A stretch of 64,000 nt of DNA from JBCBKP01 sp038521625 (GCA_038521625.1 JBCBKP010000008.1:30372-94371); one strand, 5' to 3'. Positions 50,748-59,276 are shown, counted from the stretch's first letter. Notes: generated by a model from the sequence alone, not told the origin. Translations and numbers: made by a program.

Positions 50748-51257
50748 CTAGCGATACCGCTTAAGCTCCGCCGGCAGACGCTTCATCCCGCGACGCACCG
50801 CCTTGTCCACCGCGTACCGCATCGACAGCTCGACACGCTTGCGCACCCCGTCGGTCACGTTCAACCCGTGCTCCTCCATCGCGGCCAGCGAGAACTGCCA
50901 GGCACGCAGCTCCTCGAGACACCTCGGCTTCACCGCGCCGACCCCGATCGCGTGGTGGCCGATCTCGTGCAGGAAAACCGCCGCCGACATCGGCCCCTTC
51001 GGGCGCGGCGCCTCGATGTACCGCGCTACCCGCATCGCCCCGTCCGCGCCGACCCCGCGGACCTCCCAGGCGACGCCCGACATGCTCGTGCGCCATTTGC
51101 GGACACGCACGCCGTACCGATCGAGCATCAGGCGCGTCACCGCCTCGTACTTCGCGGCCATCGGGCCCACGCGCGTGCGCGGCTTCGCCCGCGCCGCACG
51201 GCGCAACCGCGCCGGCTTCTTCGGCTTGGGAACCAACATGTCCCAGAGCGTCTTCAC
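50748..51257 (-). CDS. Small zincin-motif protein, third gene of def-fmt operon
   Basis: A 169-residue basic protein. The motif HEIGHHAIGVG near residue 92 matches the zinc-binding helix of metalloproteases (HExxH). The basic N-terminus (KPKKPARLRRAARAK) and C-terminus (KRLPAELKRYR) suggest nucleic-acid or ribosome contact. The third zinc ligand is not certain. GTG at 51257 overlaps the fmt stop (GTGA). Placement after deformylase and formyltransferase suggests a link to N-terminal protein processing, which is inference. It converges with the membrane-protein gene, 12 bases apart. Confidence 0.68.
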   Translation of the reverse strand: MKTLWDMLVPKPKKPARLRRAARAKPRTRVGPMAAKYEAVTRLMLDRYGVRVRKWRTSMSGVAWEVRGVGADGAMRVARYIEAPRPKGPMSAAVFLHEIGHHAIGVGAVKPRCLEELRAWQFSLAAMEEHGLNVTDGVRKRVELSMRYAVDKAVRRGMKRLPAELKRYR

Positions 51258-52216
51258 GACAAGCCCCCCGGCACCGCGACGAGCGGCTCGACCGGCGCTC
51301 CGGCCGCGACCTCGCGCCCGTTCACGAACGCCGACCACACCATCATCTTCTTCCCGGCCGGCTGCACCTCGAGGAATCTCAGCATTCCCCGACCCGTCGC
51401 GACCAGGCCCCCGCGCGGATCGGCCACGCGCCCGGGCTCTTGTTCGGCGTCGCCCTCGACCGCTTCCACCCGGCCCAGCTTGAGCGTGTGCTCCCCGACG
51501 CGCACCGAGACCCCGGGCCACGGCATCAGGCCATGGACCCGATCCCGGCACTCGACCGCCGGCCGCGCCAGATCCACCCAGGCGTCCTCGCGCCCCAGCT
51601 TGCCCGCCAGCGTCACCAGCGCTTCGTCCTGCGCGTCGTAGACCAGCTCGCCGGCCGCTTGTTTGGTGAGCACATCCATCACCAGCGCCGGCCCGTCCCC
51701 GGCCAGCAGGTCGTGCAGCTCGCCCGCGGTCTGGTGGGGCTCGATCGGGCGCCGCGACCGGCCCAGCACCTCGCCCGCGTCCATCCGCTCGGCGAGCGTG
51801 ATCACGCTGTTGCCCGTCTCGCGGTCTCCCGCGATGACCGCCGCGTTGATCGGCGCAGCGCCACGCCACCGCGGCAGCAGCGAGGCGTGCAGGTTGACCG
51901 CGAACCGGTCCTCGAGCAGCGCTGCGCCGAGCTTCTGCCCGAACGCGATCACCACCCAGGCGTCGCACCCGAACCCGCGGACCCGCTCGCGATCCTCCCC
52001 GCGGTTGATCCGCTCGGGCTTGAGCAGCGGCACGCCCGGCGCGTTCGACGCCGCCCAGGCCCCGATCGGCGTCGGCGCCGTCCTGCCCCCGCGCCCGGCG
52101 GGACGGTCCGGCTGCGTGACGACGCCGACGAGCTCGTGCTCCCGCGCGATCGCCTCGAGCGTCGGCAGCCCGAACGCGCCCGAGCCGAGGAACACGATCC
52201 GCCGCCGCACGCTCAC
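51254..52216 (-). CDS. fmt: Methionyl-tRNA formyltransferase
   Basis: A 320-residue protein that formylates initiator Met-tRNA. The folate and catalytic region includes VVTQPDRPAGRGG, the conserved FGQKLGAALL and NLHASLLPRWRGAAPINAAVIAGD, then the Fmt C-terminal tRNA-binding domain. GTG at 52216 overlaps the stop of def (GTGA), so translation is coupled. The frequent def-fmt order in bacteria supports the call. Confidence 0.95.
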   Translation of the reverse strand: MSVRRRIVFLGSGAFGLPTLEAIAREHELVGVVTQPDRPAGRGGRTAPTPIGAWAASNAPGVPLLKPERINRGEDRERVRGFGCDAWVVIAFGQKLGAALLEDRFAVNLHASLLPRWRGAAPINAAVIAGDRETGNSVITLAERMDAGEVLGRSRRPIEPHQTAGELHDLLAGDGPALVMDVLTKQAAGELVYDAQDEALVTLAGKLGREDAWVDLARPAVECRDRVHGLMPWPGVSVRVGEHTLKLGRVEAVEGDAEQEPGRVADPRGGLVATGRGMLRFLEVQPAGKKMMVWSAFVNGREVAAGAPVEPLVAVPGGLS

Positions 52217-52764
52217 CGCGCGTTCTTCTCGAGCGACTGCACCTGCCGCCGGACCCTCGTCCGCGACATCTGCGTCATCCGGTCGAGGATGAGGACCCCG
52301 TCGAGGTGGTCGAGCTCGTGCTGCACGCACCGGGCGAGCAGGCCGCCGATCTTCCGGGTAAACCGTTCCCCGTCCCGCCCGATCGCCGAGACCGTCACCA
52401 CCGGCGGCCGGATCACGTCCCCGTTGATCCCGGGCAGGCTCAGGCATCCCTCCTCATAGATCTCCGGATCGCCCTCGCTCGATTCGATGACCGGGTTAAC
52501 GAAGACCTCCGGGCCCGCGTTCGAGAACGGGACCCCGGGTTCATCGGCGCCGCCCTCCATCGCCGGCACGTGGGCCACGAACAGACGCCACGGCAGCCCG
52601 ACCTGGTTCGCCGCGAGGCCGATCCCGTCGGCGCCCCGCATGAGCTCCACCATCCGGTCGGCCACCGCCATCACTTCCGCCGTCGGATCGATCTCGTCCG
52701 ACTTCTGCCGCAGGATCTCGGCGGGATAGATCTGGATGCGAAGCCCGGCCGTGTCGATCGCCAT
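52213..52764 (-). CDS. def: Peptide deformylase
   Basis: A 183-residue protein that removes the formyl group from new proteins. All three active-site motifs are present: GLAANQVG, EEGCLSLPG and QHELDHLDG, where Cys and two His bind the metal. Length is typical. It heads the def-fmt-zincin unit. A TAGGAT hexamer six bases upstream of the ATG indicates a leaderless transcript. Confidence 0.96.
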   Translation of the reverse strand: MAIDTAGLRIQIYPAEILRQKSDEIDPTAEVMAVADRMVELMRGADGIGLAANQVGLPWRLFVAHVPAMEGGADEPGVPFSNAGPEVFVNPVIESSEGDPEIYEEGCLSLPGINGDVIRPPVVTVSAIGRDGERFTRKIGGLLARCVQHELDHLDGVLILDRMTQMSRTRVRRQVQSLEKNAR

Positions 52765-52770
52765 GCCGGG

Positions 52771-52776
52771 ATCCTA
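52771..52776 (-). promoter_or_regulatory. -10-like TAGGAT, leaderless promoter of def operon
   Basis: On the minus strand TAGGAT is followed by six bases (CCCGGC) and the ATG at 52764. Confidence 0.42.
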
Positions 52777-52884
52777 ACCGCTCAAGAACACGAATCCCCC
52801 TCCGGGCCCTCCTCGCGACGTACACTGCCGTCCCCCTCGCCCGCGAGGGTCCCGAGAACCAATCCAAGGTGGGAGCGACGACGC

Positions 52885-54390
52885 GTGGCGCTGTTCGGCA
52901 AAGGCAAGGGCAAGCACGAGACGACCGAGACGGAGACGGAGGGCACGCCGCCGGCGCCCGCCGAGCTCGCCTTCAGCCCGGAGAAGGCCGAGAAGTTCTT
53001 CGATTTCGCCCGCACGCGCTACGAGACCGGCAACTACGGCTACGCCATGCAGCTCTGGCTCAACGGCCTCAGCCAGGACCCCGGCAACATGGACGCTCTG
53101 CGGGGATTCCTCGACGCGGCCGGCGCCCAGCAGGCCGAGGGAAAGAAGGGCAAGGGCGAGATCAAGGACGTCGCCAAGGGCCTCAACGGCAAGGGGGCGC
53201 TGCTCAAGTACCAGTCCGCGCTCCTCGATTGGAGCCAGGCGATCGCCGACCCCGGCAAGGCGCTCAAGGCGACCGAGGTCGCCGGCTCGCTCGGCGTCAC
53301 CGATGTGGCCAAGTACATCGGCAGAGTCGCGCTGAACGCCGCCAAGGCCGAGAAGAAGCAGTCCAAGGACCGATACGTCAAGCTGTTCGAGATCTTCGCC
53401 AAGTCGGGCGTCTACGACCTCGCCTCAGAAGCCGGCGACATCGCACGCCGCATGGACCCGGGCGACGGCGATCTCGATCGCCGCGTCAAGTCCATGATGG
53501 CCCAGGCCGCCATCTCGACCGGCGGCTTCGACGACAACGGCGGGCCCGGCGGTTTCCGCCGCAACATCCGCGACGCCGAGAAGCAGACGCAGCTCGAGGC
53601 CGCCGACCGCATCTCCAAGACCGAGGACGTGAAGGACCGCCTGCTCGCCGAGGCCGAGGCCGAGTACGAGGACCGACCGGGCGACGCGCCCACGATCACC
53701 AAGCTCGGCCGCGCCCTGATGGACCGCGGAAAGTCCGACGACGTCAAGCGGGCCATCATGGTCTACAACAAGGCCCACAAGGAGCTCGGCGAGTTCCGAT
53801 TCCGCCAGGCCTCCGGCGACGCGATGATCGTGCTGATGCGCCGCAAGCTGCGGGCGCTGCGCGCCAAGCTCGAGAAAGCGCCCGAGAGCGACGAACTCAA
53901 GGCCGAGCTCGCCGCGACCGAGAACTCGCTCCTCGAGACCGAGATCAAGGAGCTGCGTCTCCGCGTCGAGAACTACCCGACCGACCTCGGCCTCAAGTTC
54001 GAACTCGGCAAGCGGATGTTCCTCTCCAAGGAGTGGGAGGCCGCCATCGAGCAGTTCCAGCTCGCCCAAGAGGACGCCAAGAACCGACGCGCCGTGCTCA
54101 ACATGATGGCCCAGTGCTTCCTCCGACTCGGCGGCTGGGAGGACGCGGCCGTCTCCACCTTCCGCCAGGCCCTGGAAGGCATCGTCGATACCGGCTCCGA
54201 GCTCTCGCTCGAACTCAACTACGGCCTCATGTGCGCACTCCTGGACAAGGCGTCGGTCTCTCGCGACCTCGCCGCGGCCGAGGAGGCCGACAGGCTCGCC
54301 TCGCAGATCGCCATGAAGAAGTTCAACTACCGCGACGTCAAGGACCGCCGCGAGCAGATCAAGACCCTGCTCGCCGACATCCGCGGCTGA
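52885..54390 (+). CDS. Cytosolic TPR-containing protein, unknown function
   Basis: A 501-residue protein. A charged N-terminus (GKGKGKHETTETETEGT) precedes a TPR-like start (EKFFDFARTRYETGNYGYAMQLWLNGL). A long helical middle with several Lys-rich stretches follows. A second repeat cluster near 350-430 includes LKFELGKRMFLSKEWEAAIEQF and MAQCFLRLGGWEDAAVSTFRQAL. It has no signal peptide or membrane helix and therefore probably is a cytoplasmic scaffold. GTG 52885 has GGGAG ten bases upstream. It is six bases upstream of kdsB but not obviously related to it. Confidence 0.7.
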   Translation: MALFGKGKGKHETTETETEGTPPAPAELAFSPEKAEKFFDFARTRYETGNYGYAMQLWLNGLSQDPGNMDALRGFLDAAGAQQAEGKKGKGEIKDVAKGLNGKGALLKYQSALLDWSQAIADPGKALKATEVAGSLGVTDVAKYIGRVALNAAKAEKKQSKDRYVKLFEIFAKSGVYDLASEAGDIARRMDPGDGDLDRRVKSMMAQAAISTGGFDDNGGPGGFRRNIRDAEKQTQLEAADRISKTEDVKDRLLAEAEAEYEDRPGDAPTITKLGRALMDRGKSDDVKRAIMVYNKAHKELGEFRFRQASGDAMIVLMRRKLRALRAKLEKAPESDELKAELAATENSLLETEIKELRLRVENYPTDLGLKFELGKRMFLSKEWEAAIEQFQLAQEDAKNRRAVLNMMAQCFLRLGGWEDAAVSTFRQALEGIVDTGSELSLELNYGLMCALLDKASVSRDLAAAEEADRLASQIAMKKFNYRDVKDRREQIKTLLADIRG

Positions 54391-54395
54391 TTCGC

Positions 54396-55193
54396 ATGCC
54401 GCAGCCGCGCGCACACGTCATCATCCCCGCCCGACTCGCCTCCTCACGCCTGCCGCGCAAGGTCATCCTCGACGAGACCGGGCTGCCCCTCGTCGTCCAC
54501 GTCTGCCGCCGGGCCGCCGAGGCCGAGGGCATCGACTCGGTCACCGTCGCGGCCGACTCTGAGGAGATCGTCGAGGCCGTGCGCAACCACGGCTTCGAGG
54601 CGGTCATGACCTCCAGGACCCACCCCAACGGCACGAGCCGCCTCGCCGAGGTCGCCCAGAAGCTCGGCCTGAGCAAGCGCGACATCGTCGTCAACGTCCA
54701 GGGCGACGAGCCCGAGATCGAGCCCGAGCTCGTCTCGGCGGCGAGGTTCGCCCTCGGCTGCGCGCTGCGCACCAGATCGCCCCTCGGCGACCCGCTCTTC
54801 CCCGCCTGCGCCACCGTCGCGTCCCCGTTCGGGCTCGCCGAGGACCCGAGCGACCCGAACATCGTCAAGGTCGTCACCGGCCTCATCGAGCCCGACTCCG
54901 GCGTCAGCGAGGCCCTCTATTTCTCCCGGGCGCCGATCCCCGCCGACCCCGACGCCACCAGCCCGCGCAGGCTCAAGCACCTCGGCATCTACGCCTACGC
55001 GCTCGGCGACCTACTGGGATACGTCAAGCTCCCGACCTCGCCGCTCGAGCACGCCGAACGCCTCGAGCAGCTCCGCTGGCTCGAGCACGGACTGCCGATC
55101 GCCGTCGCGATCCGCAACGCCGACCACGCCGGCATCGACACCCCCGCCGACTACGAAGCGTTCGTCCGCCGCTGGCGGGCCCGCAACGCCTGA
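54396..55193 (+). CDS. kdsB: 3-deoxy-manno-octulosonate cytidylyltransferase (CMP-KDO synthetase)
   Basis: A 265-residue nucleotidyltransferase. It activates KDO with CTP for lipopolysaccharide assembly, consistent with a diderm envelope. Motifs are VIIPARLASSRLPRKVI at the N-terminus, then NGTSRLAEV (normally GTDR), VNVQGDEPEI and HLGIYAY. The HPNGTSR segment replaces the usual HxSGTDR, a mild change. The gene lies between the TPR gene and pyrG, whose product CTP is its substrate. Confidence 0.9.
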   Translation: MPQPRAHVIIPARLASSRLPRKVILDETGLPLVVHVCRRAAEAEGIDSVTVAADSEEIVEAVRNHGFEAVMTSRTHPNGTSRLAEVAQKLGLSKRDIVVNVQGDEPEIEPELVSAARFALGCALRTRSPLGDPLFPACATVASPFGLAEDPSDPNIVKVVTGLIEPDSGVSEALYFSRAPIPADPDATSPRRLKHLGIYAYALGDLLGYVKLPTSPLEHAERLEQLRWLEHGLPIAVAIRNADHAGIDTPADYEAFVRRWRARNA

Positions 55194-55234
55194 ACCGGAC
55201 CCCGGACCCGCCTGCCGGCCGGCGCCCGCGCGGT

Positions 55235-55240
55235 TACACT
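55235..55240 (+). promoter_or_regulatory. -10-like TACACT, leaderless promoter of pyrG
   Basis: TACACT is separated by five bases (CTGGG) from the ATG at 55246. The GGG is too close to the ATG to act as a ribosome site. Confidence 0.42.
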
Positions 55241-55245
55241 CTGGG

Positions 55246-57147
55246 ATGCCCACCCAGCCGAACTCGCCCCAGGACGCCGATCCCTCGCAAGGCCTCCTCG
55301 CCGACGCCGGCCGCAACCGAACCTCGACCGAGTTCTACTCACCGATCCCCGACGGCTACGTCAAGGGACGACACAAGTACGTCGTCGTCCTCGGGACCGT
55401 CATGTCCGGCCTGGGCAAGGGCATCTTCGCCTCGTCGCTCGCCAAGATGCTCAAGGACAAGGGCCTCTGCATCGCCCCCATCAAGATGGAGGGCTACCTC
55501 AACATCGACGCGGGCACCCTCAACCCGTACCGCCACGGCGAGGTCTTCGTCCTCCGCGACGGCACCGAGTGCGACATGGACCTCGGCACCTACGAGCGGC
55601 TGCTCGACCAGGACCTGACCAAGCGAAACTTCGTCACCGCCGGCCAGATCTACAACGAGATCCTCGACCGCGAGCGCCAGGGCGTCTATCTCGGACGCGA
55701 CGTCCAGATGATCCCGCACGTCACCGGCGAGGTGAAGCGCAAGCTCCGCGAGCTCGCCCTCCGCGGCGACGGCTCACGCCCCGCCGACGTCGTCTTCGTC
55801 GAGGTCGGCGGCACCGTCGGCGACTACGAGAACGGCTTCTACATCGAGGCGCTCCGCGAGCTCGCCTTCGAAGAGGGCGAGGGCAGCTGCTGCTTCGTCG
55901 CACTGACCTACGTCATCGAGCCGCGGACGCTCGGCGAGCAGAAGTCCAAGGCCGCCCAGCTCGGCATCAAACGCCTGCTCGAGGCCGGCATCCAGCCCCA
56001 CATCCTCGCCTGCCGCGCCTCCAACCCCGTCCAGCAGAAGGTCATGGAGAAGATCGCCCTGTTCAGCAACGTCCCGCTGAACCGCGTCTTCTCCATGCAC
56101 GACCGCGACAGCGTCTACGCCATCCCCGACGACCTCCGCCTCGAGGGACTCGACCGCGAGATCCTCTCGATGCTCGGCATGCACGACCGCGTCCAGGCCG
56201 CACACGAGGACAGGGCCCGCCAGGACTGGACCAAGTTCGTCGCCAAGCTCAACGGGCCGCGCAAGTACTCGGTCACCCTCGGCATCACCGGCAAGTACGC
56301 CGAACTCCGCGACGCCTACGCCTCGATCGACAAGGCTCTCGAGCACTGCTCGACGCAGCTCGGCTGCGAGATCGAGCAGCGCTGGATCGACGCCTCCGAG
56401 CTCGAATCCGGCGGCCTCGGGTCCAAGCTCGCCGAACTCGACGCCGTCATCGTCCCCGGCGGCTTCGGCAGCCGCGGCGTCGAGGGCAAGATCGCCTGCG
56501 TCCGCCACTGCCGCGAGAACCGCGTGCCGTACCTCGGCATCTGCCTCGGGTTCCAGGTCGCCGTCATCGAGTTCGCACGCAACGTCCTCCGCATCGCCGA
56601 CGCCAACAGCACCGAGTTCGACCCCGAGAGCCAGGGCGCCGTCATCAGCGAGCTCCCCGATCAGAAGAAAATCGAGGGCCTCGGCGGCACCATGCGTCTC
56701 GGCGCCCAAGAAGTCGCGCTCACCCCCGGCACCCTCGTCCGCTTCCTCTTCGGCGGCGCCGACCACGTCCGCGAGCGCTTCCGCCACCGCTACGAGGTCG
56801 AGCCGGCCTGGATCGAGCGCCTCGAGCAGGGCGGCCTCGTCTTCTCGGGCCGCCACCCCGACCAGCCCATCATGCAGGCGCTCGAGCTCCCGCGCACCGC
56901 GCACGAGGGCGCACCCGGCGAGGGCGTCGCGCACCCGTACTTCGTCGCCGCACAGTTCCACCCCGAGCTCACCAGCCGGCCCCTCAGGCCGCAGCCGCTC
57001 TTCATGGGCCTCGTCGCCGCCGCCATCCGCCACCGCGCCGCGACCGACGAGGAGATGTGGCGGCGCCACCTCGCCGACGCCGACCTCGCACGCTGGCTCC
57101 CCGACGCCGCCCCCGACGGCGCGGTCTCGGTCCACCAGCACGCCTGA
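55246..57147 (+). CDS. pyrG: CTP synthase (divergent, extended)
   Basis: A 633-residue amidotransferase-synthetase, about 90 longer than the usual 535-545. It makes CTP from UTP, ATP and glutamine. The synthetase half has GLGKGIF near residue 60, the KMEGYLNIDAGTLNPYRHGE region and EVGGTVGDYENGF. The glutaminase half has the oxyanion GGFGSRG, the catalytic Cys433 in GICLGFQVA and HPEL with H572 and E574. Differences from the usual family include LGTVMSGLGKG in place of TGGVVSSLGKG. There is an N-terminal tail of about 40 residues and a C-terminal tail of about 40. Confidence 0.93.
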   Translation: MPTQPNSPQDADPSQGLLADAGRNRTSTEFYSPIPDGYVKGRHKYVVVLGTVMSGLGKGIFASSLAKMLKDKGLCIAPIKMEGYLNIDAGTLNPYRHGEVFVLRDGTECDMDLGTYERLLDQDLTKRNFVTAGQIYNEILDRERQGVYLGRDVQMIPHVTGEVKRKLRELALRGDGSRPADVVFVEVGGTVGDYENGFYIEALRELAFEEGEGSCCFVALTYVIEPRTLGEQKSKAAQLGIKRLLEAGIQPHILACRASNPVQQKVMEKIALFSNVPLNRVFSMHDRDSVYAIPDDLRLEGLDREILSMLGMHDRVQAAHEDRARQDWTKFVAKLNGPRKYSVTLGITGKYAELRDAYASIDKALEHCSTQLGCEIEQRWIDASELESGGLGSKLAELDAVIVPGGFGSRGVEGKIACVRHCRENRVPYLGICLGFQVAVIEFARNVLRIADANSTEFDPESQGAVISELPDQKKIEGLGGTMRLGAQEVALTPGTLVRFLFGGADHVRERFRHRYEVEPAWIERLEQGGLVFSGRHPDQPIMQALELPRTAHEGAPGEGVAHPYFVAAQFHPELTSRPLRPQPLFMGLVAAAIRHRAATDEEMWRRHLADADLARWLPDAAPDGAVSVHQHA

Positions 57148-57148
57148 C

Positions 57149-57790
57149 TCACACGCGCCCGAGCTCACGCGCCGCGTCGAGAAGCAACAACGCCCCGAAC
57201 GTGTCCACGCGACCGCGGACCGCCATCGCCGCGTGCAGCATCCCCTCCGCGTGCATCAACGCCTCCGCCTCGATCGCGGGCCGGCGCCCGGCCGCGTCGA
57301 TCCAGACGTGCATCGCCCACGGATGATTCGTGGCGTTGTCCGGCTGGAGCGTCTCGAGATGCCAGGAGACAGCCCGGTCCAACCGCGCGATCTCCGCCTC
57401 GGTCCGGATCATCCTCCCGAACGCATGCAAGCACGCCAGCTCCGTCTCCGTCCAGATCTCGATACCGATCGAAGCCCGCTCCGCCGTCAGCGGGCCGTCG
57501 CCCTCGAGCAACCCGCTGAACCCTTTGAGCCCGGCCCCCGACGCGAGCGCGTGCCACAGCCGCAGATCAAGACCGGCGTCGGGCGCCGGCGCCACGCCCG
57601 GATCGACGCCGAGCCATGCCGCGAGGACATACCGGTCGATCGCACGCCGATGCCCGGCCTCGTCGGCGAACCCCGCGGCCGCCGCCGCACGCCCCGACGC
57701 GTCGGCCGGCGGTTCGAGAATCGAAGCCGGAATCTCGGACCGCACGGCCATCGCCCGCAGACGCCCAACCCAAGCAGATCGCGTCCCCAT
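57149..57790 (-). CDS. Unrecognised protein with conserved-looking QPDNATNHPWAMHVW motif
   Basis: A 213-residue protein rich in Ala, Leu and Glu with many predicted helices. The most distinctive piece is ETLQPDNATNHPWAMHVW near residue 150, which looks like a conserved functional core with Asn, His and Trp clustered. Its start is basic and has no clear signal peptide. It is GC-rich like its neighbours. ATG 57790 and the GTG at 57799 are both possible starts. It converges with pyrG, whose stop is one base from its own, and is divergent from the next gene by 140 bases. Confidence 0.6.
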   Translation of the reverse strand: MGTRSAWVGRLRAMAVRSEIPASILEPPADASGRAAAAAGFADEAGHRRAIDRYVLAAWLGVDPGVAPAPDAGLDLRLWHALASGAGLKGFSGLLEGDGPLTAERASIGIEIWTETELACLHAFGRMIRTEAEIARLDRAVSWHLETLQPDNATNHPWAMHVWIDAAGRRPAIEAEALMHAEGMLHAAMAVRGRVDTFGALLLLDAARELGRV

Positions 57791-57829
57791 GCCAACCACC
57801 CGCTTCTTGCATCCCTACACGCGTGGCCC

Positions 57830-57881
57830 GCGCCGGTCCGATCACACGTATCGGGGGCACGCGGGCACACCGGACCGGCGC
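57830..57881. repeat. Perfect 11-base inverted repeat with 30-base spacer
   Basis: GCGCCGGTCCG (57830-57840) and CGGACCGGCGC (57871-57881) are exact reverse complements in the 140-base gap between two divergent genes. It could form a cruciform or hairpin, or be a binding site for a dimer. Confidence 0.5.
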
Positions 57882-57930
57882 TCCCCCCGAATACGGCCGA
57901 TTCTGTAGCGACGCAGAATAGGAGATCGCC

Positions 57931-58386
57931 GTGACCGCCACGCCCCGCAACCAGCGAGTGCCCGAAATGCCGACCCAGGCGTCGGGTGACGCCGCGCCTG
58001 CGGCGAAGCCCTCCCCGCCAGTCTGGGAACAGGCGCTGACGGACCGCCTGGACTTCGACGTCTGCACGCCGCGACCGAAGACCCGCCGGTTCATCACCGA
58101 ACTGGACGTCTCCGAGGTCGACGACCGCAGCCGGCCCGGCATGACGTGGCAGGCCAAGACCCGCGAGCTGAGCGGCTCGAGCATCATCCTGGCCGCCCGG
58201 CGCATGTGCTACGTCGGCACGAATCTGATCATGGCGATCCACCTGATCGACGACGAGCCCACCATCCTGTTCGGGCGCGTCTTCGCGTGCGAGTACGAGG
58301 CCGCGGGCATCTACCTGCTGGACGTGGACCTGGAGCAGGTCCCGGTCTCCGAGGCCATCATCCGCTGGACGCACCACGTCGCCTGA
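57931..58386 (+). CDS. Small PilZ-like protein
   Basis: A 151-residue protein with an unstructured N-terminus of about 45 residues. A compact beta-rich domain follows: TRRFITELDVSEVDDR, then TRELSGSSIILAARRMCYVG, LIMAIHLIDDEPTILFGRVF and GIYLLDVDLEQVP. Strand order and the 'TRELSGSS ... GRV' spacing fit the PilZ fold. The usual RxxxR c-di-GMP-binding arginines are not clear, so ligand binding is unproven. GTG 57931 has AGGAG before it. Confidence 0.55.
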   Translation: MTATPRNQRVPEMPTQASGDAAPAAKPSPPVWEQALTDRLDFDVCTPRPKTRRFITELDVSEVDDRSRPGMTWQAKTRELSGSSIILAARRMCYVGTNLIMAIHLIDDEPTILFGRVFACEYEAAGIYLLDVDLEQVPVSEAIIRWTHHVA

Positions 58387-58414
58387 GGCCCCGCGCCCGA
58401 ACCGAACGCCCGAC

Positions 58415-58443
58415 TTGACCCGCCGCTCGCCGGGGCCGAGGCT
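58415..58443 (+). promoter_or_regulatory. Promoter of panC (TTGACC-17-GAGGCT)
   Basis: TTGACC (58415-58420) and GAGGCT (58438-58443) are spaced by 17 bases. The first five of six bases match the -35 consensus. The GTG at 58449 lies five bases after the -10-like hexamer, as in leaderless genes. Confidence 0.4.
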
Positions 58444-58448
58444 TGCGC

Positions 58449-59270
58449 GTGCGCACCGAGACCGATCCCAGCAAAGTCGCCCCCGGCTCCGTCCTCGTCC
58501 TCACGATGGGCGGGCTCCATGATGGCCACCGCGCGCTGATCCAGCTCGCTTCGGCCCTGGCGAAGATGCACCGCGCCGAGTGCGTCGCCTCGGTCTTCGT
58601 CAACCCGACCCAGTTCAACGACCCCTCGGACCTCGCGGCCTACCCGCGCACGCCCGAGGCCGACATCGCTCTCGCCGAGTCCGCGCGCGCCGACGTCCTC
58701 TTCACGCCGGCGCCAGACGCCATCTACCCGCCCGGCGTCTCGATCCCGCAGCCCGACCTGCCCCCGCTCGCGACCGAGCCCCGCCTGGAGGACGCGGCAC
58801 GCCCCGGCCACTTCGCCGGCGTCGCCCAGGTCGTGCTCCGCTTCTTCGACCTGCTCGAGCCGGCCGTCGCGCTCTTCGGCGAGAAGGACTGGCAGCAGCT
58901 CCGGCTCATCCAGGAACTCGTGAAGTCGCACGCCCTCCCGATCCGGATCGAGCCGCACCCGACCGTCCGCGACGCCGACGGCCTCGCCATGTCCTCGCGC
59001 AACAAGCACCTCTCCGCCGAGCAGCGCACCAAGGCGGCCGCCGTGCCGCGCGCGATCCAGGCCGCCCGCGCCGAGCCGAACCCCGACGCCGCCGAGGCCG
59101 CCGCGCGCGACATCCTCCTCGCCGCCGGGCTCACGATCGACTACGCCGCCGTCCGCGACGCCCAGACCCTCATGCGCCCCATCGAGGGCACCGGCCGCGT
59201 CCTCATCGCCGCCCGCGCCGGCGACACGCGCTTGCTCGATAACGCCGCCTGGCCGGCGGTGGGGGACTGA
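58449..59270 (+). CDS. panC: Pantothenate synthetase
   Basis: A 273-residue ligase joining pantoate and beta-alanine with ATP, the last step to vitamin B5. Motifs are LTMGGLHDGH (usual MGALHxGH), FVNPTQF, FGEKDWQQL and SSRNKHLS, all with normal spacing. Start choice: GTG 58449 gives the leaderless arrangement, whereas the in-frame TTG 58443 lies within the -10. panB and panD are not in the window. Its stop is six bases from the stop of the convergent secreted-protein gene. Confidence 0.94.
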   Translation: MRTETDPSKVAPGSVLVLTMGGLHDGHRALIQLASALAKMHRAECVASVFVNPTQFNDPSDLAAYPRTPEADIALAESARADVLFTPAPDAIYPPGVSIPQPDLPPLATEPRLEDAARPGHFAGVAQVVLRFFDLLEPAVALFGEKDWQQLRLIQELVKSHALPIRIEPHPTVRDADGLAMSSRNKHLSAEQRTKAAAVPRAIQAARAEPNPDAAEAAARDILLAAGLTIDYAAVRDAQTLMRPIEGTGRVLIAARAGDTRLLDNAAWPAVGD

Positions 59271-59276
59271 GCGCCT

